A stretch of 13,730 bases of DNA from contig JALLAP010000382.1 of assembly GCA_036939355.1 (NCBI GenBank), positions 1 to 13,730 of the forward strand, given 5' to 3'. A program made the translations under genes and the position numbers. The notes beneath the pieces were generated by a model. The model did not search any database. It was not told the DNA's origin and worked only from the letters and a program-made list of their open reading frames with translations. Of this stretch, positions 8,221 through 13,730 are shown one piece after another. Source of the DNA: Thalassiosira profunda. Its lineage: Eukaryota > Bacillariophyta > Thalassiosirophyceae > Thalassiosirales > Thalassiosiraceae. Positions within the stretch are counted from its first letter, which is position 1; each line of letters opens with the position of its first letter.

Positions 8221-9128
8221 TTGGTTGGCAGTGGCACTGGGCACCACGGATAGATAGGCACGTAGGTTCGCGGCTCCTGTTTGGACAGCGCATTGATGCG
8301 GAGTCGCTTTTCTTCAATCTGTATGGCGTCCTGGTGGTTCGGTGGCATCCAACACATTTCATCTGATTCTACCTGTCTGGCAGGTGTTGCATCGAAGTTG
8401 CTGTTACGCCCTAATCGAATAACATCCCAATTTCACATTCCCCCGGGCCTCTAAAGCTCACCGCCTAGGGCTGCAAGTAGTGAATCTGAAGCAAACCACT
8501 CTGCCCCTGACGTTCCATTTTTGCCTCATCGATCAGGATTGCAATTTCCCCCTGCAAAATTCTTCTGCATTGCATAGACTCGACTACCGCCGTCGTGTCA
8601 GCAACGGGTCGAGTCAGGCCCGGAGCGTAACGCGTAAAACGCAATGCAGTGCACCTCCCCTCACGGGGCGTGAAGGCGCGGGGGTCTTGCAAGTGTTGGT
8701 GCATCGCACTCAGGCTCGCAGCCTCCCGCCGCACCCCCCACGTGACAACGGGTGCCAATATCAGCCGGGGCCCTCGACCTATGTAGCCTCCCAGAGCCCG
8801 GCCCGAAGGCGAAGGTTGGGCGCGGGGTGCACCTCTCACTTTGGGAGATTTTGTCCACAAATACATTTCGAGATTGCCATCACAGCGTTTCTTCTTGGCC
8901 TGCGAGGGCCGACTTTTGTGGGCGTAGGCGGCCACTACCGTGGCGGCCGTTCCTATGCATCCAGCAGCGGACTGGCTCCGCCCAGCGCCGCGCGCCCTTG
9001 CCGGTGCAGGTTGAAAGGGGGCGAAGAGGGGACGCCCTCTCTCTTGAACGTCAGAGAAGTTAGTCTACGGGCGGGCAACGGGCATTTCCCGTGATCTTGC
9101 CGACGAAAGTCGCCGAGGAGCCCCCGAA
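8221..9128. other. 908-nt intergenic region with no supported gene
   Basis: The left part is the 3' UTR of the coiled-coil gene and the right part the promoter and 5' UTR of the SET gene. Two overlapping open frames (8480-9094 plus and 8465-8935 minus) have the Arg/Pro/Ser/Gly-skewed composition of GC-rich non-coding sequence, and the minus one lacks an ATG at its 5' end. The interval contains one perfect G-box (8739-8746) and a small hairpin (about 8929-8942, GCCAC-TACC-GTGGC). No tRNA fold was found. Confidence 0.55.
8739..8746 (+). promoter_or_regulatory. G-box (CACGTGAC) upstream of the SET gene
   Basis: CACGTG followed by AC lies 390 nt upstream of the ATG at 9129. In other eukaryotes this core is bound by bHLH or bZIP factors. 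A single copy in 900 nt is weak evidence, so a regulatory role is only possible. Confidence 0.2.
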
Positions 9129-10274
9129 ATGCGTCGGTGCACCGCGAGCAAGAGAGGTGCACCGACAAACCGCCTCCTCCTCCTCCGTGGACCGAGGGGG
9201 TGCAGGATGCGCGCAGCATCAAGATCGATTGGGGGCACACTGGCCCATTTGCTTTTCATAGCATCCCTAGCGCCCACAGCGGGCGTTGCTGCAACTACCG
9301 ATGATCCAAATGCAAGCAGCGGTGCATCCCCCGAGCGATCCGTCGAGCAATTTTACTTCCAACATGAAATTGAGTTCCTCGCGAGGCAGGCGATGACGCT
9401 CGGCGATCATCCCGACGCTGATACCGGCAAGGACGCGGCTCGGCTGAGATTTATAGAGAAGTCCCTGCGGATGGAATTGGATTACATCCGCAGGCTGAAG
9501 GATCTGAGAGCCAGGGCCAACGATGGCTCAGCTGACGCAACAATAATACCTGAACAATACAACAAGACGAGAAGAAGACGAAATAATGCATTGGACGCCA
9601 TCGTCGGTGCAATCAGAGGTGCTACATGGACGTCGCTGGCGTATCCTGCGATCGATCTCGAAACGATCGATCACAGTTACGACTTTGATCGAATGAAGGA
9701 ACGCGGGATAGGAGGCATGTACGACGATTTCGATTGCTACGAGCAGGTGACGAGCCAAAACAAACCGCTCTTCACCCCAGAGATGTGGAACAAACTCAAA
9801 AATGAGTTCGCTAGGTCGACGCTGTTCCCATTTCTGATACCTAACGAGACGGAGGGTCCCGTCGAACCGTTTCGCGCCGACCACACCACCGATGGCAAGG
9901 GGCGGGGATGTTTTGTCACGCGGAGAATCGAGAAGGGATCGTTGATACACTCGGGGCATCCAAATACGGTCTTCTTCCTCGACAACGAATCCTGGTATCG
10001 CTTTGCAAAGTCGCTGCCGACAATGTTGGCTTGTGACGTCATGGAGTGGGCGTGGCAGCAAGATCTGACGGACACTGGCAACGTGGTTCTGTGCCTAAAC
10101 CTCGACGAGGCCGTGTTTTTCAACGACGGTGGCTGGGACGGGAGTGTGAACATGGAGATGAGGGAACCCACGTCTCTCGACTTTTACGCTACTCAGGACA
10201 TCGAGGAGGGCGATGAGTTGTTGTATGATTATGACTCAGACTTCGTGTTTTCCTCGGCAGAGATGGACCTTTGA
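9129..10274 (+). CDS. SET-domain protein with N-terminal signal peptide or anchor
   Basis: A single open exon encodes 381 aa. A second in-frame ATG at 9207 (residue 27) gives a standard signal peptide (MRAASRSIGG... hydrophobic core ... AGVAA), so the protein may start there. Residues 70-210 are mostly helical and charged, without a known domain. Residues about 247-372 form a SET fold: GKGRG (256-260) for cofactor binding, then FFND (330-333) with VNM (340-342) where classical enzymes have NHSCxPN, then DIEEGDELLYDY (357-368) with the catalytic-type Tyr. SET enzymes transfer methyl from S-adenosylmethionine to protein lysines, usually histones in the nucleus. Related signal-bearing SET proteins are, from memory, common in diatoms and of unknown substrate. 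The changed NHS motif leaves activity uncertain. Its stop faces that of the astacin gene at 44 nt. Confidence 0.8.
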   Translation: MRRCTASKRGAPTNRLLLLRGPRGCRMRAASRSIGGTLAHLLFIASLAPTAGVAATTDDPNASSGASPERSVEQFYFQHEIEFLARQAMTLGDHPDADTGKDAARLRFIEKSLRMELDYIRRLKDLRARANDGSADATIIPEQYNKTRRRRNNALDAIVGAIRGATWTSLAYPAIDLETIDHSYDFDRMKERGIGGMYDDFDCYEQVTSQNKPLFTPEMWNKLKNEFARSTLFPFLIPNETEGPVEPFRADHTTDGKGRGCFVTRRIEKGSLIHSGHPNTVFFLDNESWYRFAKSLPTMLACDVMEWAWQQDLTDTGNVVLCLNLDEAVFFNDGGWDGSVNMEMREPTSLDFYATQDIEEGDELLYDYDSDFVFSSAEMDL

Positions 10275-10318
10275 TCCTAAGACATCAACCATGTCTACGT
10301 CTTATTTGTGAGTGCCCT
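10275..10318. other. 44-nt convergent spacer between the SET and astacin genes
   Basis: Only 44 nt separate the two stop codons, so the 3' UTRs of the two mRNAs almost certainly overlap as antisense. No AATAAA was seen. Confidence 0.55.
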
Positions 10319-12880
10319 TCATTGCGCCCATTCGTCAACGTATTCGCCGTCCGCGCCCTCCTCATCTTTCCTCCTGTTCTTCCAGTTGTTCGCGCCCAGA
10401 CAACTGATGATTTCCCGTCTGAAGTGCCGTCGACAGCACTTGTTCTGATTGCTGTACAGCCGCTTCACACTGTCAGACGCATTGCCGTCGTTCACGCACG
10501 TGCCCTCGGCAGGATACCACCGCACGTCCCCGTCGGAACACGCGCTCAAGCTCTCGTCGGGCATCATGCTTCCGCAGCAGTCCTGCACCGACTTGTGCCC
10601 CCGCTCGCCCTGGCGCTTCCCCCGGTGGGTGCACGGCGATTTCCCCACGCAGTTCTTGACGCACTTGTTCGTTTCCCACTGGTAGTACCAGTTGTCGCCG
10701 CCGATTTGGATCAATCGCTCGGTGGGGCTGGCGGTGGGGTCATCGGTGGGCGCCGGAGTAAGAGGGGCCGGCGGGGCCTTGGGCGTCGGCGTTGGCACTG
10801 CAGTTGGGCTTGACGTCGCCCCCATGCACGATTCGAAGTCGCGGTAGTTGAGGGGACCCGTCGTGCAGCACTCGTCCTGGGTGTCGAAGAAGGCCGTGGT
10901 GGAGTGGCCGCAGGTGGGGCTGTTGCATTGGACGCACCTGAAGAGAGTGGGGCGTGTGAGTGCATCAGCCGGCTATTCAAATGCAAAGGAAGAATCAAGG
11001 TAACTCACTCCTCAATTTGCCAGTCTGAATACCAACGACCCACGTTTGACTCCGTCGTAGTAGTTGTTGATGTGCTTGTGGTCGTACTTGTCGCCGTGCT
11101 GGTCGTTGTTGTCGTACTTATTGTCGTAGTTGCAACCGTCGTGGTGCTCACACTTCCGCTCCCATCGCCCACCTGGCACATTTTCGCCGGAATCTCATCT
11201 GCCGTCGGCGGCTCGTACGGCGGGGCGCTGTTGCACGTCTCCGGACACCGCACAATCGAATTGGCGTAGTAACAGCAGTTCGGGTGGCAGTAGTCGTTGC
11301 ACGAAAAGCTCGTAGTCCCGGGAGGAAGCGTGGTCGGAAGCTGATTCGCGTAGCTCGGCCGGAGCAGCGGCGTGGGCGTCGCCTCGCAGACCAAGTCGCC
11401 CATGCACTCGTCGTCGCTCGCGCATTCGCCCATCGCGCGCTCCCAGCAAGGACAGTCGGCGGAGCACAGCTCGTCCGTGGAGAGGGCGTCCAGTCCTCCC
11501 CCGTGGGTGCCCCGGGGTCCGCTCGCACACTGGTACAATAACCTGAGCTGCTCGACGTCGTGCCTGCTCAGCTGGGCCCGCTGCCCCATCGCCTCCCACT
11601 CCTCCAGCTCCTCCACGGGCACGATGGTGTCCTGGTAGTTGGTGCTGAAAGCGCGGGCGGGGTACATCATGATGGACGCAAAGTCGAACGGGCTCCCGCG
11701 CGAATTGACGGCGGAGGCTTTGGCGAAGTTGTTTTTGGCGGAGTCGCGGACGTTGTCCCACGCGATGGAGACGTGGTCGTCCCGGTCGGGGCGGGAGTCT
11801 GTCGGGAAGTGAAGACGAGCACAAGATGTGAGCACAATATGCGAGTACGAAACTGTGCATGCATCCAAGCAAAGAGCTTGCCACCCGAGGACAAGGCTCA
11901 GCATGCAACACAAGCCAGGAATTGCAAAACTCACGCTCGTGCCAAAAGCCCAGCGCGTGCAAAATCTCGTGTATGACATTGCCCCGGTGGCGCATCTCCT
12001 TGCACCATCCCAAGTACACGCTGGTATGCCAGTTCGTCTGCCTTCCGATGTTCGCGGCGCAATAACTCTCGTATCTTGTCTCGTGGGTGAAGTAGATGTA
12101 CTCCTTTTGATCGGTGCGGGGCACAAATTGCAGGACTCCGGTGGCCTCTTCAATGTGGGCAATGGCGGAGGCGATGACCTCGAGCGTTTCCGAAGTAAAC
12201 CACGCGGTATCCTTGACGGCGTACGGAATGTGCAGCTTCCCGTTGGCTCCGCGGTAATCGTCCCGGTTCCACATGCGGTGCGCTTGGTCCGTGCTCCCTA
12301 ACCTCCGGCCGTCGATGCACCCCTCCTCTTCTTCGTTGCAATCCTCGTACTCTGCCTCGGGGCAATTGTCTCTGTCCTCCTCGCACTCCTCGAAGACAAA
12401 CCCTTGGGCCAATTGCTGCTCGGCGAAGGGGCGGCCCCATCTCTGTACCATATCGCAGTAACACACCATCAGGCAGGAATCGAAGACGTCGGCATGACTG
12501 TGGGAATGGGGGTGGTAGTCAGAGTGCGATGGCAGGTCGGAGCCCACGATGTTTCCAGTGTGGTCGCCGCCGTGGTAATCTGCTTGGTAGTAATCGCCAC
12601 CCAGCGCTCCCTGGATGGGAGTGTACTCCGGGTTTAGGTCGCCCTCGAAGGTTTCTGCGAGGCGCCGCGGGGTCTGTCGTCGGTCGATGTGCTCGTGGAT
12701 GTGGGTCGGAGCATGATGCTGGCGGCGATGCCCGTGAGAATGGGAGTGCGGGCGGTGCGCATGCGCGCGAAGGCGGTCGGCCTCCTCGCGCTCGCGGCGG
12801 AGGTGGCCCGCGGCGGGGGGCGCCGCCGTCAGCGAGGCGAGGGCCGCGAGGCCCCCGATGCGTCTCCTCCGCGCGTGCAT
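10319..12880 (-). CDS. Secreted astacin-family (M12A) zinc metalloprotease with Cys-module tail (three exons)
   Basis: Exons 12880-11935, 11798-11009 and 10937-10319 join to 784 aa. The signal peptide has an RRRR start and ends near AAG (25). The propeptide has a His cluster (40-64, 11 His in 25 residues), RRL (72-74), FEGD (78-81) that matches the FxGD aspartate switch of astacins, and a second His cluster (119-129). An acidic Cys-rich segment (136-188) follows. The catalytic domain spans about 192-406 and has HEILHALGFWHEHSRPDRD (304-322): His304, His308 and His314 bind zinc and Glu305 is the base. The Met-turn SIMMYP (357-362) keeps the zinc-facing Tyr. The histidine after FWHE is formed exactly across intron 1, which proves that junction. 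Downstream come a small Cys domain (427-453), CNDYC...ETC (482-504), a Thr-rich stalk (534-564) and three WY...C...CC...C modules (about 571-616, 662-712, 718-758) with a PT linker between the first and second. A secreted or wall-associated protease acting outside the cell is inferred. Confidence 0.9.
10938..11008 (-). other. Astacin intron 2 (71 nt, phase 2)
   Basis: The donor is GAGGA|GTGAGT and the acceptor CTCTCTTCAG|GTGCG on the minus strand. Splicing joins 'GRWYSDWQIE' to 'ECVQCNSPTCG' and so completes the first WY...CC module, which parallels the later modules of the same protein. Without splicing a TGA follows two residues later. Confidence 0.85.
11053..11151 (-). repeat. Thr-codon-rich tract encoding the astacin stalk
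   Basis: On the plus strand the tract is a degenerate run of gtN/gtcg units. Read on the minus strand it encodes about 30 residues that are almost all Thr with some Ser, Ala, Val and Ile (protein residues about 534-564). Such stretches are typically O-glycosylated extended spacers. The mixed codons show it is not a recent pure microsatellite. Confidence 0.7.
11799..11934 (-). other. Astacin intron 1 (136 nt, phase 1)
   Basis: On the minus strand the donor is CACGAGC|GTGAGT and the acceptor TTCCCGACAG|ACTCC. Splicing completes the invariant astacin string GFWHEHSRPDRD, so this boundary is set by family conservation. It falls inside the zinc-binding signature, and unspliced mRNA would encode a dead protease. 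Confidence 0.92.
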
Positions 12881-13192
12881 GGCGTTGGATCGGACGGCCG
12901 CGGCGATGGGGCGTAGGAGGCGGACGCAGGACGGCGGCGGGGGAGGACGGCGGCACGGCGGCGGGCAAGAACAAGAAAGAGAAAGAGGGGCGCCTCTGTG
13001 CGAGTCCAGAGCGGCACCCGCTTCGCGGGGGGCTGTTCTTCCCGGGGCCCACGGGCTCAAGATTGGATGAGCGTATCGTTTGGCCCACGGGCGGATGCAC
13101 GAGGCCTCCTTGCCGCCGGTGGGCCTCTGCCTCTTTTCCAGCCGGCGCGCCCCGCCCCGCTCTCGGCCTTCAGCCCGCCTGCAGCCGCCAGG
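12881..13192. promoter_or_regulatory. Divergent promoter region between the astacin and plastid-protein genes
   Basis: The two ATGs point apart across 312 nt of GC-rich sequence. It contains a purine-rich run (about 12965-12990, minus-strand pyrimidine tract near the astacin start) but no clear TATA box. Open frames crossing it on both strands have the Arg/Pro/Gly skew of GC-rich non-coding DNA. Confidence 0.5.
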
Positions 13193-13730
13193 ATGAAGCT
13201 CCCGGTGATGCGGCAGCTCCTCCTCCTGGCGTGCGCCGTCGCCCCCTGCCTCTCCCTCGCCCCGCCGTCGCGGCCGATCCGCGGGCGCTCGGTGCATGCA
13301 CATTCTTCGGTAGCGCATCAACACCCCTCGCCGCTGACTCATCGCGGCAGCCGCACCCGACTCCACAGCGGCAACCAATTCGACATCACCAAGCCGACGT
13401 TCGACCTCCTCTCCTTCCGCCCCATCCGCTCCGACGCTTTGCTGCGGTACAACAGTTTGAACCAGAGCGAGCCGTTGCGCATTAACCTCTTTCTCCTGGC
13501 AACGGTGACCCTGTTGGGCTATCCGCTGTGGGGCGAGAGCGTAACGGGCGACGTACCTTCCCTGCCGGCCACGATCGGGGCGTTTGCGGCCGGTGTCGGG
13601 AGCGCGGGGTTGTTTTGGAGGGAGCGAACGCGGAGGTCGAACCAGTTGTCCCGGATGGAGAAGGAGCTGAATGCGGAGCGGTTGTTGGTGAGCGTGCCTG
13701 TCAACACGGCAATTAGCTCGGCGCGGCCGA
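13193..13730 (+). CDS. Probable plastid-targeted two-helix membrane protein (3' truncated by window edge)
   Basis: An ATG at 13193 (context CCAGG|ATG) opens a frame with no stop to the window edge (179 aa visible). Residues 1-21 are a signal peptide (MKLPVMRQLLLLACAVAPCLS) followed by LAPPSRP. This resembles the heterokont plastid ASAFAP cleavage motif, with Leu where Phe is usual. Residues 24-60 are rich in Ser, Arg, His and Pro and poor in acid, like a transit peptide. The mature part begins near 62 with 'FDLLSFRPIRSDALLRYN', then 'LNQSEPLRI', and has two probable membrane segments (about 96-113 and 123-141) followed by a charged helix (142-165). A thylakoid or plastid-envelope protein is inferred; I cannot name the family. 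GTGAGC at 13688 could be an intron donor, so the last about 14 residues are less certain. Confidence 0.72.
   Translation, partial: MKLPVMRQLLLLACAVAPCLSLAPPSRPIRGRSVHAHSSVAHQHPSPLTHRGSRTRLHSGNQFDITKPTFDLLSFRPIRSDALLRYNSLNQSEPLRINLFLLATVTLLGYPLWGESVTGDVPSLPATIGAFAAGVGSAGLFWRERTRRSNQLSRMEKELNAERLLVSVPVNTAISSARP

Noticed and set aside
8600..8625. GGGTCGAGTCAGG resembles a tRNA B-box
   Set aside because: The flanking bases do not form a T stem, and no A-box or acceptor stem is present at the right distance.
8465..8935. Open minus-strand frame of about 156 codons in the gap before the SET gene
   Set aside because: It starts on GTG, has no ATG or acceptor of quality, is Arg/Pro/Gly-skewed and overlaps an equally long plus-strand frame. 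GC-rich sequence gives such frames by chance.
8480..9094. Open plus-strand frame of about 204 codons upstream of the SET gene
   Set aside because: Composition is Arg/Ser/Pro-rich with no domain, no ATG at its first codon and no family resemblance; most likely 5' UTR and promoter.
11195..11798. Continuation of the astacin exon 1 frame through the intron and exon 2 without a stop
   Set aside because: The unspliced frame turns into Arg/Pro-rich sequence and loses HSRPDRD and the Met-turn, while the spliced frame restores all family motifs.
12529..13485. Long plus-strand frame of 318 codons antisense to the astacin start and across the divergent promoter
   Set aside because: It is Gly/Arg/Pro-dominated, overlaps the supported protease and plastid-protein starts in another frame, and shows no domain.

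Overview
The window looks like nuclear DNA of a diatom, or a close relative among the heterokont algae. The reasons are short spliceosomal introns (71-274 nt, four of five with GTGAGTT donors), very tight gene spacing, secreted proteins with PT-rich linkers and repeated WY...CC cysteine modules, secretory proteins rich in RRL (RXL-type) motifs, a SET protein of a kind I recall from diatoms, and an N-terminus like a heterokont plastid presequence. No ribosomal, tRNA, CRISPR or transposase sequence was recognised. All splice models come from reading GT/AG signals and frames by eye.

Layout, left to right. (1) 3-1037, +: the 3' part of a DDX49/Dbp8-type DEAD-box RNA helicase. (2) 1107-3513, -: a two-exon type I membrane protein whose stop lies 69 nt from the helicase stop. 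(3) 3896-6313, +: a paralogue of (2) in head-to-head orientation across a 382-nt shared promoter region. Both have a Cys-rich head, PT linker, one globular ectodomain, one WW-led membrane helix with Cys at its inner edge, and a long charged tail. (4) 6314-6815: an AT-richer gap with a coding-like minus-strand remnant broken at a 4-nt tandem duplication. (5) 6816-8220, +: a three-exon coiled-coil, probably nuclear protein of unknown family. (6) 8221-9128: a gap with no supported gene. (7) 9129-10274, +: a secretory-pathway SET-domain protein. (8) 10319-12880, -: a three-exon secreted astacin (M12A) zinc metalloprotease with a His-rich propeptide, Thr-rich stalk and three C-terminal Cys modules; its stop is 44 nt from that of (7). 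(9) 12881-13192: a divergent promoter region. (10) 13193 to the right edge, +: the start of a probable plastid membrane protein.

There is no operon-like logic. The helicase is housekeeping (ribosome biogenesis). The membrane-protein pair, astacin and SET protein all enter the secretory pathway, but a shared process is only a guess. The most interesting items are the inverted paralogue pair with its intron difference and RRL-bearing insert, the astacin's architecture, and the broken remnant at about 6377-6713.
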